Positions 18,333-26,836 of a DNA stretch of 41,964 nt are shown in pieces. Position 1 is the stretch's first letter. Each line of letters begins with the position of its first letter. This DNA comes from Deltaproteobacteria bacterium (GTDB lineage: Bacteria; Myxococcota_A; UBA796; SXON01): NCBI GenBank assembly GCA_014191855.1, contig BJHF01000058.1, positions 1 through 41,964 of the forward strand, read 5' to 3'. The position numbers were made by a program, and so were the translations under genes. The notes beneath the pieces are model-generated. The model worked only from the letters and a program-made list of their open reading frames with translations, made no database searches and was not told the origin of the DNA.

Positions 18333-19837
18333 TGTTGCTGCTCATCTCCCTCGTTCACGCCGCCGACTCCGTTCCGGACGTCGCGGTAGACGGGCAGCTC
18401 TATCGGCCTCCGCTCGACGCAGAAGCGACGTTGTGGGCGGATGATTCGAGCCTGCGCCCGGGCTTTTCGGGCGGGCTCTCACTCGGCTGGGTGCATGAGC
18501 CGGTGGTGTGGGTGTGGGAAGACACCGGCGAGCGCGTGCCTCTGGTGGGAGACGCGGTGGGGCTCGATCTGCTGGCCTCGTACACGTTCTGGCGCATCCG
18601 CGCCGGGGTAGACGTTCCGGTGTACCCGTTCGCGACGGGAAGTGCGGGGAGCGGTGCCGGCCTCGGAGACATCGCGCTTGACGTGAAGGGCGTGCTCCTC
18701 GACCGCGCGAAGGCGCCGCTCGGGCTCGCGGTGAGCTTCCGCGCCGACCTGCCCACCGCCATCGCCCCCGTTCCGCTGGCCGCGGGCGGCTTCGCATATG
18801 AGGCGGCGTTGATCGCCGATAAGAAGCTCGGCCCCGTGCTGCTCGCCGCCAACATCGGCACCCGCGGCGTCCCGGCGGTGGAGGGCGTAGAGAACATCGA
18901 GATCGGTCCACAGCTCGCGTGGCGGGTCGGCGCTGGGTTTGCGCCGGGGTCCACATGGGGCGCGTCGCTGGACGTTGCAGGGTATGCAACCTGGAGCGAT
19001 CTCGGGAACGCCGCGGGGTCACCCGCCGAGGCCATGGTTGGTGGCTGGTACAAGGTGGGGCCGAGCACGCGCCTTTCGCTCGGCCTGGGGCACGCAATCT
19101 CCAGTGGAATCGGCGCCTCCAACGGGCGTGCCGTCGCCGGCGTGTCGTGGTCGCCCGAGGCCAAGGCGGCCGTGGTCGCGCCAAAACCGGTCGCCAAGGC
19201 CGAGCCGCCGAAGCCTGTGGTTACGCCTGCGCCCGTTGCGAAGGCCGAGCCCCCGAAGCCGGCGGTTGCGCCTGCCCCTGTCGCGAAGACCGAGCCCCCG
19301 AAGCCGGCGGTTGCGCCTGCCCCTGTCGCGAAGACCGAGCCCCCGAAGCCGGCGGTTACGCCCGCGCCCGTCATCGCGCCCGCCCCGGTCGCCACCGTGG
19401 CCCCGGTCGTGCCGCCCCCGCCGAAGCCGGTCGTGGCGGTGCCCACCGCGGGAAACCCGGTGATTGTGTCCGGCACGCGCCTCGTCCTGTACCAGCGCGT
19501 CGCGTTCGACGGGGTGTCGCTGCGCCCCGAGGGCAAGGCCCAGCTCGACGCGATCGCGAAGTACCTTGAGACGCACCGTGAGATTGAGTCGATGCGCATC
19601 GAAGGACACACCGGGGGCGGGGGCGATGCCTCCGATGAGCTCGGGCTGGCCGGCTCACGCGCCGGTGCCGTCTTGGAATACCTGATCGCGAAGGGGCTGG
19701 ATCGCAGCCGCTTCTTCGCCGCCGGCTACGGCAGCATGCGCCCGCTGGTGCAGGGTACAGACGACGCATCGCGCGCCGTGAACGACCGCATCGAGTTCGT
19801 CATCACGCGCTGGGCCGAGGGCAGCGAGCCGCGCTGA
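18332..19837 (+). CDS. OmpA-family outer membrane protein with Pro/Ala/Lys repeat linker
   Basis: A 501-residue envelope protein. A short signal (MLLLISLVHA) precedes an approximately 270-residue beta-barrel-like region, then a Pro/Ala/Lys-rich linker of four 15-residue repeats (AKTEPPKPAV type), then a C-terminal OmpA domain (about 390-495: IEGHTGGGG, SRAGAVLEYL, GYGSMRPL). The linker probably spans the periplasm, with the last domain contacting peptidoglycan. The usual HTD motif has become HTG, losing the Asp that binds diaminopimelate in OmpA homologues, and the NRR segment reads NDR; peptidoglycan binding may therefore be altered. The ATG at 18332 overlaps the MopE-type gene's stop (TGATG), tying the surface protein and this barrel together. 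Stop codons converge on the next gene with 12 nt between. Confidence 0.85.
   Translation: MLLLISLVHAADSVPDVAVDGQLYRPPLDAEATLWADDSSLRPGFSGGLSLGWVHEPVVWVWEDTGERVPLVGDAVGLDLLASYTFWRIRAGVDVPVYPFATGSAGSGAGLGDIALDVKGVLLDRAKAPLGLAVSFRADLPTAIAPVPLAAGGFAYEAALIADKKLGPVLLAANIGTRGVPAVEGVENIEIGPQLAWRVGAGFAPGSTWGASLDVAGYATWSDLGNAAGSPAEAMVGGWYKVGPSTRLSLGLGHAISSGIGASNGRAVAGVSWSPEAKAAVVAPKPVAKAEPPKPVVTPAPVAKAEPPKPAVAPAPVAKTEPPKPAVAPAPVAKTEPPKPAVTPAPVIAPAPVATVAPVVPPPPKPVVAVPTAGNPVIVSGTRLVLYQRVAFDGVSLRPEGKAQLDAIAKYLETHREIESMRIEGHTGGGGDASDELGLAGSRAGAVLEYLIAKGLDRSRFFAAGYGSMRPLVQGTDDASRAVNDRIEFVITRWAEGSEPR
19190..19369 (+). repeat. Four 45-bp tandem repeats
   Basis: Copies begin at 19190, 19235, 19280 and 19325. 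The middle ones are nearly identical base for base, and each encodes a 15-residue Lys-Thr/Ala-Glu-Pro-Pro unit of the OmpA-like linker. High identity suggests recent expansion; linker length is likely variable between strains. Confidence 0.92.
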
Positions 19838-19849
19838 CCGGCGGGTCCG

Positions 19850-20251
19850 TCAAGCGGGCCGTTCGCTCGCCCCAAGCTCCGCCATCGCCGCGCCTACCGC
19901 GGCGGCAAGCCGGGCCTTGTGGTGGTTCACGCGAGCGCGAAGCACGAAGCGGCCGATCCCGAACCGGGTGGCGATCGCCGCCCCGAAGCCGATCAGGAAG
20001 GCCGGGAACATCTCAAGGCCGCCCTGCACGAGCCCCACGGGCAAAACCACCGGCAGCACGTACCAGCCCCACCCCACGATCGGGCGCACGGCCATCTGCA
20101 CGGAGCCGCTCCCTTCCTCGGAGACGACCATCCCCAGGGTGAGCTCCACGCCCGGCTCCAGGCGCTTCGCGCGGTTCGGAGCGACGGGTGTCCAGTCCCC
20201 GCCGAGCTGGGCGAGCAGGGCGGTGAACGCGGGATCGTGCTCGGTGGACAT
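19850..20251 (-). CDS. Small membrane-associated protein of unknown function
   Basis: I do not recognise this 133-residue protein. The N-terminal half is soluble (DPAFTALLAQLGGDW); residues about 61-98 form a hydrophobic hairpin (IVGWGWYVLPVVLPVGLV, then MFPAFLIGFGAAIATRFGIG); the end is basic, helical and Ala-rich. The ATG at 20251 shares its A with the stop codon of the glycoside-hydrolase-like gene (TGATG), so it is translated with that gene and probably works at the same membrane step. A longer in-frame opening upstream only overlaps the hydrolase gene and is ignored. Confidence 0.65.
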   Translation of the reverse strand: MSTEHDPAFTALLAQLGGDWTPVAPNRAKRLEPGVELTLGMVVSEEGSGSVQMAVRPIVGWGWYVLPVVLPVGLVQGGLEMFPAFLIGFGAAIATRFGIGRFVLRARVNHHKARLAAAVGAAMAELGASERPA

Positions 20252-22851
20252 CAGGGGCTCGTGGTGAGGAGGATCTGGGGGGAGCCGGAGTCGAGGTCGA
20301 GGTCGGCGCCGAAGGACGTCTTGGGCACCCAGAACGGCGCAGCCGGCGTGCGATCTGGCGCGAGCCATTGGCCGTTTTGCGGGTAGAACCCTGGCATGTG
20401 GATGAATCCCGCGAGGCGCTCAAGCTGCGCTGGCCCAGCCCCGAGCACCAACATCCCCGGAACGCCTCGGCTCCATAGGCTGCCCACGCGGTCGGTGCGG
20501 CCCACCGCGGTGAGGAGCCAGGTGCCGTGAAACGCCTCCGAGCCCGGAAGGAGCGATACAAGTGATACAGCGACAGATGTATCATTGCGAACGCGGAGCC
20601 ACGTCGGGTTCGGCGAGTCCTTCGTGGGTGTGGCGCTCCCGACCACCGCTTTAACCGTCGGGCTGTCGATCACGAGCCGGCCCGGCGACCAGCTCACGTT
20701 GTCATGGACCGAGCCAGGAATCGAGAAGTGAGGGGCGAGCGTCTCCCCTGACGGGGTCTCCCCGAAGTCAACGCGGATCCGCTCCTGGAGCCAGCTCCGA
20801 ACGCCGATGGTTTGAGGGATCGGCAGCGAGCTCGGCTCGGCGAGATCCCGCTGCAACGCCGCGTCGCTCCACCAGCGTGTGTACGACCAAAACGCCGGCT
20901 CTAGTCGTCGAAACACCTCCCCCGCGCTCCACATCTGCACGTCGGCCGACGTGCGCCCCTCGATGTCCAACGCGCCATTCGGCCCGTCGGGGAGGTCGCG
21001 GATGTCGTCGTGGCTCCAGGCAAACCAGAGCACCGCATCGAAGCCTTGCCGTGCCGCGATGGTGGCCCAGGTGAGCGGCGCCTCGTGCGCGTAGCGGTTG
21101 GGCCACGAGGTGTTGATCTCGGAGAGCGTGCAGGGTTTTCCGGCGTGGCAAACGGCGAGGCGCTCCAGCCAACGCGACGAGTCGCTCAGCAAGGAGGTGT
21201 CGTTGAACGAGGTGGATTCTCCGATGGGATCCCAGTAGGCGTGGGTGTCGATGACATCGCATGCGCCGAGCTGGCGATCGGCGATCGGCACGCCCATCGC
21301 CGTGCCACACACCAGCGGGGCGGTGAAACCCAACTCCCGCACGAACGCGGCCATCTCGGCGTAGTAGCTGCGCTCCAGGCCGGCGTAGAACTCCGTCAGA
21401 TCGGCCGCGCGCCGCGTCGGAAACACCTCGGTGCGGGAACGTTGGGCCGGCTCGCGCGCGATCGTCCCGATCGCCAGCGTTTCACCCGGGTCGAGACCCG
21501 GATGCACGGAGCCGGCCCACGCCGCCGAAATCGCGCCGTCGCTCCCATACTTCTCTTTCAACCAGGCGTTCCACAGCGCGTCGAACTTGCGGCGGTGCAC
21601 GACGGGAAGGCGCTCCAGCGCGCCGCTCGACCAGGCCACGAGCACGCTGTTCTCGTTGCTCAGCTCCACGAACGCGACCGCCGGATCGTCGGCATACTTC
21701 ACGCCCGTGTACGGGTTCTTCCGATCCCACACGGCCTTGAACCACGCTTTCTGCGCCTCCCGCCACTCGGGCCACGCGTAGCCGACGTACTTGTTCCCGA
21801 CGGGTACGCCGACGGGACCGGGAACCCCCTCCCCTTCCACGAAGCCGCGCTGCGTCCACATCTCGACGAAGGAGTAGACGCCGTGATCGCGGAGCGCGGC
21901 GTGGAAGCGGTCGAGGCGGTCGAGCGCCTCGGGCGAAGCGAGCGGCTGCCCGACCTCAAGCCGCCTTGGGTTCAGCAGCGTCGCCTCGCTATCGATGTGG
22001 TGGAGCCGCACCAGGTTGAAGCCACGAGCTGCGAGCCCCTGGGCAACCGAAGCCGCCCGCTCAACCGCCGGCAACGCCCCACGTCCCACGAGGTTCACGC
22101 CCCAGAATTTTGCCTGCTTCCCGCTCTCGAACTTGAGGTCCTCCCCGTCCACGATCACCCGCCCATGGAGCGCGGCTGGAGCCTGGCCGGGCAGCTCCGC
22201 GAGCGCGAGCGGCACTGGAAAACGGTAGCCCTCGGGGATGGCTTCGTCGGCGGCCGGCGAGGCCCCAAAGCCGCCCGCGTTCACCGTCATCCCCAGGAGA
22301 TACAGGTTGAGCCCTGCGCGCCCACTGAACGCGACCTCCCGGATCTCCTCGCCCGGAAACGACAGCGGCAGCTCACGCACCGAGGCCGTGAGCGTGTCCC
22401 CGCCGGCGTTCTTCCCCAGCACGAGCACGTCCGCGCCACGACCAGAGGCCCCCGCCCATGCGGGCCAGGCGTGCTCACCTACGAGGAAGCGAAAGGTTTG
22501 CCGTCGATCATCTGCGTAGACGATCTCCCCCTCCGCAGCCACGCCCTTGCTGTCGAGCCCGCCGTACCCGGCCGTGACCAGCACCAGCGACCGCCCCGAA
22601 GCGCCCACCGGCAGCCGATGCACTCCAGCCAGGTCGAGCGCATCCGGACTGCCCTGCAGGCTCATGACGTTCCAAGGGCCGACGCTCAGGTCAGCCCACT
22701 CCACCATCCGGAAGTGGGCCCCCGCACCGCCCGAATCGACGAACAGATCGTGGTTGAAGGGCACCGGCACCACGACGCGCCACGGAGGTACAACCACCGG
22801 ATTCACCACGGGAGCAGGCCGGGCACAGGCCAAGAGTAACGCGAGGATCAT
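20251..22851 (-). CDS. Lipoprotein glycoside hydrolase, GH5/GH39-like (clan GH-A)
   Basis: An 866-residue lipoprotein (MILALLLAC, Cys at 9). A beta-rich N-terminal part (about 25-230) precedes a TIM-barrel hydrolase region starting near KFWGVNLVGRG and LVRLHHID. The clan GH-A catalytic pair can be placed: N399-E400 in VELSNENS as acid/base, and E578 in CTLSEINTSWPN as nucleophile. A beta-sandwich tail follows. It should act on a glycan outside the inner membrane; the substrate is not deducible. The ATG at 22851 overlaps the flippase stop (ATGA). A TTG three codons earlier is possible but would spoil the lipoprotein signal spacing. Context suggests it trims or remodels the glycan exported by the flippase. 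Confidence 0.78.
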   Translation of the reverse strand: MILALLLACARPAPVVNPVVVPPWRVVVPVPFNHDLFVDSGGAGAHFRMVEWADLSVGPWNVMSLQGSPDALDLAGVHRLPVGASGRSLVLVTAGYGGLDSKGVAAEGEIVYADDRRQTFRFLVGEHAWPAWAGASGRGADVLVLGKNAGGDTLTASVRELPLSFPGEEIREVAFSGRAGLNLYLLGMTVNAGGFGASPAADEAIPEGYRFPVPLALAELPGQAPAALHGRVIVDGEDLKFESGKQAKFWGVNLVGRGALPAVERAASVAQGLAARGFNLVRLHHIDSEATLLNPRRLEVGQPLASPEALDRLDRFHAALRDHGVYSFVEMWTQRGFVEGEGVPGPVGVPVGNKYVGYAWPEWREAQKAWFKAVWDRKNPYTGVKYADDPAVAFVELSNENSVLVAWSSGALERLPVVHRRKFDALWNAWLKEKYGSDGAISAAWAGSVHPGLDPGETLAIGTIAREPAQRSRTEVFPTRRAADLTEFYAGLERSYYAEMAAFVRELGFTAPLVCGTAMGVPIADRQLGACDVIDTHAYWDPIGESTSFNDTSLLSDSSRWLERLAVCHAGKPCTLSEINTSWPNRYAHEAPLTWATIAARQGFDAVLWFAWSHDDIRDLPDGPNGALDIEGRTSADVQMWSAGEVFRRLEPAFWSYTRWWSDAALQRDLAEPSSLPIPQTIGVRSWLQERIRVDFGETPSGETLAPHFSIPGSVHDNVSWSPGRLVIDSPTVKAVVGSATPTKDSPNPTWLRVRNDTSVAVSLVSLLPGSEAFHGTWLLTAVGRTDRVGSLWSRGVPGMLVLGAGPAQLERLAGFIHMPGFYPQNGQWLAPDRTPAAPFWVPKTSFGADLDLDSGSPQILLTTSP
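20563..20584. repeat. Inverted repeat TGATACA-N8-TGTATCA inside the hydrolase gene
   Basis: Seven-base perfect arms at 20563-20569 and 20578-20584, preceded by an extra direct CGATACA at 20554-20560. The hydrolase coding sequence switches to rare AT-rich codons exactly here. Similar inverted repeats occur at 25923 and 33536. Confidence 0.6.
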
Positions 22852-24344
22852 CGCCGCCAAACCTTACGCATCACCGCGTCCACGACGAGCCGATCCCCGT
22901 CGTCAAGCCCTAGCGCCGCCAAGGTCGCCAAGAACAGCACCCCACCACCGAGGCCGCCCAGCACCAGGGCCAACCATCCCGCACCCCACGCCGCCTGCGC
23001 GCTCAGCGCCACCCCCGCCACCGCCAGCCCCGCGGCCAAGGGCCGCATCAGTCCCACATGAAAGGGGTGGATCCCCAAGTGTTTCTTCACCTGCCACAGC
23101 CCGACGAAGTTGGCGACCAACATGCCGGCGGCGTTCCCCAGCGCCGCTCCGGCGATCCCCCACTCGGGGATGAGCGCCACTGACACGCCGAGGTTCAAGA
23201 GCACGGCGGGCACGGCGTTGTAGAGCGTGTCGCGCTGGCGCCCGGACATCAGCAACAGGTAGTTCACGCTTCCGACGCCCGTGCACAGGAGCTGGGTGCC
23301 AGCGGCGATGCGCAGCGCCATCGCCGTCTCCGCTGTCGCCGAATGCCATGGTACCAACACACACATCGGCACGGCCAACGCCAGCGCGACCGGTGGCACC
23401 GCCAGCACCAGCGCCCAGCGAGTCACGATGCGATACATCGACGCCAGACCGGGTGTGTCACCGCTGGCGTGCTTCTGCGCGATCACGGGCGCGAACGCGC
23501 TGTTCAACGCACCCAAGCCCATGCCGAAGATGGGCGTCAGCGTGCTCACCGGGCCGTAGAGCCCCGCCGCTGCAAAGCCGGCCAGCAGCGTCACGAGGGT
23601 CTGGTCGAACCACGTGTACAACGCCATCCCCACGCCCTGCGCCCAGCCCGGCCAGGCCACCGCAAACATCGGCGCGAACGCGCCCTCCCCCGGCTCGTCC
23701 TCCTCGCGAAACGCATCGGCGCGGAGTCGGAGCACGTGCCACATCGCCTGGGCCGCGCCAAGCGCAACTGCCACCACGAAGCCGCCGACCGCCCCCACCG
23801 CTCCGAGCCCGAGCCACGTCGCCCCGACCGCCAGGCCGCCGAGCTGCACGATCGGCCACACGATGAACGTCACCAAGGCGCGCGGGGTGAGGCTGCCCCA
23901 GCCCTGGCAAGCCGCAACCGCGATCGTGCGGACCGTCCACAATGGCAACGCCATGGCCCCGAGCCGCAGCACCGATACCGTATCCGGCGAGGGATCCACC
24001 CAGCCCGCAACTGTAGGCGCAAGCAGCCAAATCACAGCCGCAAACACCAAGGATACCACGCCGGTCGACTGCAGCGCCGTGCGCACCCCCGCCCGCGCGG
24101 AGGGTTGGTCCGGCCCGCGTGCGACCACCCGGATCACGGCGTTCTCCATGCCAATCAGCACCACGAACCCCAGGATCTGCACGAGGCGGCGCACCGAGCC
24201 GTAGAGTCCGTAGTCCGCAAGGGTGAGCGCGTGGTTCGCATACACGTCCACGAGCAGGATCGCCGCGGAGCCAAGGATCGTGGCCGGAACCATGAGGCTC
24301 GCGCCGCGAACCAGGGAGCGTGCGGAGGAGTCGTACGGCGGCAC
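22848..24344 (-). CDS. Polysaccharide flippase (Wzx/MATE-like, MOP superfamily)
   Basis: A 498-residue protein with about 12-14 membrane helices in the pattern of Polysacc_synt/Wzx lipid-linked oligosaccharide flippases. It has an N-terminal basic segment and ASLMVPATILGSAAILL helix, a central YTWFDQTLVTLLAGFAAAGL helix, and a C-terminal module with the family-typical GIAGAALGNAAGMLVANFVG. It would move undecaprenyl-linked glycan across the inner membrane. GTG at 24344 is the start (MPPYD). The stop overlaps the hydrolase start by 4 nt (ATGA), and that gene in turn overlaps a small membrane protein, forming a three-gene coupled set. No polymerase or classical glycosyltransferase accompanies it on this strand; a glycosyltransferase pair lies divergently at 26837. 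Confidence 0.85.
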   Translation of the reverse strand: MPPYDSSARSLVRGASLMVPATILGSAAILLVDVYANHALTLADYGLYGSVRRLVQILGFVVLIGMENAVIRVVARGPDQPSARAGVRTALQSTGVVSLVFAAVIWLLAPTVAGWVDPSPDTVSVLRLGAMALPLWTVRTIAVAACQGWGSLTPRALVTFIVWPIVQLGGLAVGATWLGLGAVGAVGGFVVAVALGAAQAMWHVLRLRADAFREEDEPGEGAFAPMFAVAWPGWAQGVGMALYTWFDQTLVTLLAGFAAAGLYGPVSTLTPIFGMGLGALNSAFAPVIAQKHASGDTPGLASMYRIVTRWALVLAVPPVALALAVPMCVLVPWHSATAETAMALRIAAGTQLLCTGVGSVNYLLLMSGRQRDTLYNAVPAVLLNLGVSVALIPEWGIAGAALGNAAGMLVANFVGLWQVKKHLGIHPFHVGLMRPLAAGLAVAGVALSAQAAWGAGWLALVLGGLGGGVLFLATLAALGLDDGDRLVVDAVMRKVWRR

Positions 24345-24370
24345 GCCCGCAGCCTATCCCCGCGGCCCGG

Positions 24371-26800
24371 TCACCGAATCCAGACGTACACGTCGTCGAT
24401 GCCGAAGCTCTCGTCGGTCGGCCCCTGATCCAGGGTCGAGCCAGCGAGAATGTTGAGGCTGCCGGCAGTGTGTCCCGGCTGTACCTCCACCGGCGTATTG
24501 CTGTCGTACGAGCCGTAGTACCCCCGGTTCCAACCGCAGACTTCGCTGTAGGAGGTGCTGTGGTTGTTCTGCGACTGGCTCCACTGCGTGGTCCCATCCA
24601 CCTGCACGTACATCGTCTCCCCGTCCCAACTGTCCAGTGCGATGTAGTCGAGCAGCACCCAGGCCTCCGTGTGGGAGATCGCGTAGGTGGAGAGGTCGTT
24701 GTCCATGGTGCCGCCCGCGATGACCGCGTAGCCACCCAGGATGTCCCCCCAGACGCCGCACGTCGTCACCGTCGTCGTGCTCCAACCCGCGTCTGCCGCC
24801 GGGGTGAACGTGTCGTCGAAGATCAGGGTCCACCCGCCCCCGTCGTGGTCCATGTCGCAGGAGGTGTAGGTCGCAGCCCCATCGAAGTCGATCCAGTATT
24901 CGTCGCTGACCGAAGCGATCCCGTCGTTCAGCAGATCGAGGCAGCTCGGCCAGGGGCAGCTCACGTCCGAGCCCGGGTAGATCGCGCTGTTGGTATCGTC
25001 ACAATCCCAGTCGTTGTCGACGGTGTCTGCGGGCTGCACGCAGCCGCTCGTCGCCGCGTCGCCGTACCCGTCCGCATCGTCGTCGGCGTACCAGGTGTAG
25101 GTGCTCAAGCCCTCGTCGGCGGTGCCATCGCAGTCGTCGTCGATGGAGTTGCAGGTCTCGGCGGCCGCCGGGTGCACGCTCGCGTCGGTATCGTCACAGT
25201 CATCGTCGTCGCGGACGTAGCCAGCGGGCGTAGAGCAGGCGTCTTGAGCCACGAAGGCGTTGCCGTAGCCGTCGCCATCGGTGTCTTCCCAATACGTGCG
25301 TGCATCCACGGCTGAATCGTCCACGAGGCCGTTGCAGTCATCGTCTTCGGTGTTGCAATACTCGGTGGCGCCCGGATGCGTCAGGTTTCGCGCATCGTCA
25401 CAGTCCGTTGCGTCGGACACGTAGTCAACCGGTGCGTCGCAGGCGTGCGAGATCACCGCGGCGTCCCCGAACCCATCGCCATCGCTGTCCGCGTACCAGT
25501 CCGTCGCGTCCACGGCGGAATCTTCGTCCGTCGCCCCATCGCAGTCGTCGTCCACGCCATTGCACACTTCGGTTGCCGCGGGGTTCACCAGCGCGTTGGT
25601 GTCGTCGCAATCCGTGTTGTCGGCCACGCTCCCGAGCGGGGCGGTACAGCTCACGGAAACGCTGGCGGCATCGCCGTAAAGATCGCTATCCGCGTCTGCG
25701 TACCAAGTGAGCGCGTCGGCAGCGTCTGCTTCATCCACGGTGCCGTCGCAGTCATTGTCAGCGCCGTCGCAGTACTCCACGGCGCCGGGGAAGTTGGCGG
25801 CAACGGCGTCGTCACACTCTTCGCAGGCCGCCCAGCCGTCGCCGTCCGCGTCCGCGTAGGCCACGCTGCCATCGCAGTTGTAGTCGTTTGGATCCGCGCA
25901 ATCCGACTCGGCTGCTCCGGGGTGATACATCGAAGATGTATCATCACAATCTCCATCAAACGCCACGTATCCGGTCGGTTCGGTGCACGCCGTGGTGGTG
26001 AAGCTCTCCTCGCCGTACCCATCACCATCCTTGTCCGCGTACCAGGTCAAAGGGTCTGTCGCGCCCGCCCCGTCCACCTCCCCATCGCAGTCGTCGTCGA
26101 TGCCGTTGCACACCTCCGTCGCCGCCGGGTTCACCAGCGGATTCGCGTCATCGCAGTCGCTACTGTCCGCAATCCGCCCTTCCACGTCGTGGCAGGACAG
26201 AACGACGTCGCCCGGATCGCCGAACCCATCCCCATCCACATCGGCGTACCAGGCGTGGTCGGCGTTGGTGTCGTTGTCCACCACCCCGTCGCAGTCGTCA
26301 TCCACATCGTTACAAAACTCTGGTGCTCCGGGGTATACCGTCTCGGCATCGTCGTCACAGTCAAGACTATTCGTAACGTAGGCGACGGGGGCTTCGCAGG
26401 CGGCCGTCGATACGGCGAGATCCCCGAAGCCGTCCCCGTCGGAATCAGCGTAGAAGGTGGTGCCTACGCCCTCGTCCACGCCGCCGTTGCAGTTGTTGTC
26501 CAAGCCGTCGCACACCTCCACCGCAGCTGGGCTGACCGCCGAGTCTCCATCGTCGCAGTCTCCGGCTTCCTCAACGGCGCTGTCGGGTCGTTCGCACGCT
26601 TCCACGGGCGTGTTCCCTCCGAAGCCGTCGCCATCTTCGTCCACGGACCACTCCGACGGGCCACCAATCTCGGCGTCGGCGTCGTTGCAGTCCTCGGTGC
26701 CCGCGAGGCCATCCCCGTCGGCATCCGCGGTCTTGGCGTCATCATCCGCGTTCGGGCAGCCAAACATGAGCAGGAGGGACAGGAGCGGGAGTCGGGTCAT
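24371..26800 (-). CDS. MopE-type Cys-repeat lipoprotein with fibrinogen-like C-terminal domain
   Basis: An 809-residue lipoprotein (MTRLPLLSLLLMFGC, Cys at 15). Nearly all of residues 40-620 consists of about nine copies of the DCDD-(N)-P-(A)-xE-C-N-DDDCDG motif, separated by WYAD-DGDGYGD linkers, as in MopE-like metal-binding repeats. The last 180 residues are different: a fibrinogen-C-like module (YWIDFDGAATYTSCDMDHDG, then GGWTLIFDD) with conserved Cys and Trp, ending DDVYVWIR. Such modules bind glycans or proteins in animals and bacteria, so a calcium-stiffened stalk presenting a binding head is a reasonable inference. It lacks the MYXO-CTERM tail of the 15885 protein. Only 36 nt separate it from the divergent glycosyltransferase gene. 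Confidence 0.85.
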   Translation of the reverse strand: MTRLPLLSLLLMFGCPNADDDAKTADADGDGLAGTEDCNDADAEIGGPSEWSVDEDGDGFGGNTPVEACERPDSAVEEAGDCDDGDSAVSPAAVEVCDGLDNNCNGGVDEGVGTTFYADSDGDGFGDLAVSTAACEAPVAYVTNSLDCDDDAETVYPGAPEFCNDVDDDCDGVVDNDTNADHAWYADVDGDGFGDPGDVVLSCHDVEGRIADSSDCDDANPLVNPAATEVCNGIDDDCDGEVDGAGATDPLTWYADKDGDGYGEESFTTTACTEPTGYVAFDGDCDDTSSMYHPGAAESDCADPNDYNCDGSVAYADADGDGWAACEECDDAVAANFPGAVEYCDGADNDCDGTVDEADAADALTWYADADSDLYGDAASVSVSCTAPLGSVADNTDCDDTNALVNPAATEVCNGVDDDCDGATDEDSAVDATDWYADSDGDGFGDAAVISHACDAPVDYVSDATDCDDARNLTHPGATEYCNTEDDDCNGLVDDSAVDARTYWEDTDGDGYGNAFVAQDACSTPAGYVRDDDDCDDTDASVHPAAAETCNSIDDDCDGTADEGLSTYTWYADDDADGYGDAATSGCVQPADTVDNDWDCDDTNSAIYPGSDVSCPWPSCLDLLNDGIASVSDEYWIDFDGAATYTSCDMDHDGGGWTLIFDDTFTPAADAGWSTTTVTTCGVWGDILGGYAVIAGGTMDNDLSTYAISHTEAWVLLDYIALDSWDGETMYVQVDGTTQWSQSQNNHSTSYSEVCGWNRGYYGSYDSNTPVEVQPGHTAGSLNILAGSTLDQGPTDESFGIDDVYVWIR
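25923..25943. repeat. Perfect inverted repeat TGATACATC-GAA-GATGTATCA inside the MopE-type lipoprotein gene
   Basis: Nine-base arms around GAA. It contains the same core GATACA...TGTATC as the elements at 20563 and 33536, with 7 bases between cores. The reading frame across the right arm (Met-Tyr-His) differs from the other two copies, which argues against a shared protein motif. Confidence 0.65.
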
Positions 26801-26836
26801 CCTGACATGCTACCTCAACCGGGCTAAGGAAAGGGC
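26801..26836. promoter_or_regulatory. 36-nt divergent intergenic gap
   Basis: The start codons of the leftward MopE-type lipoprotein gene and the rightward glycosyltransferase gene are separated by 36 nt. An AAGGAAAGG Shine-Dalgarno for the rightward gene occupies part of it. Promoters for both must extend into one another's coding starts. Confidence 0.4.

Noticed and set aside
23432..23439. Isolated GATACATC in the flippase gene
   Set aside because: Single copy explained by the codons for Ser-Met-Tyr-Arg and without a partner arm; not counted as part of the inverted-repeat family.
23983..23993. Small palindrome GATAC-C-GTATC
   Set aside because: Different core (GATACC) and no spacer; likely chance.
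25376..26827. 483-residue rightward frame opposite the second MopE-type gene
   Set aside because: Same cause: a shadow of repeats, with no ribosome-binding site or recognisable domain.
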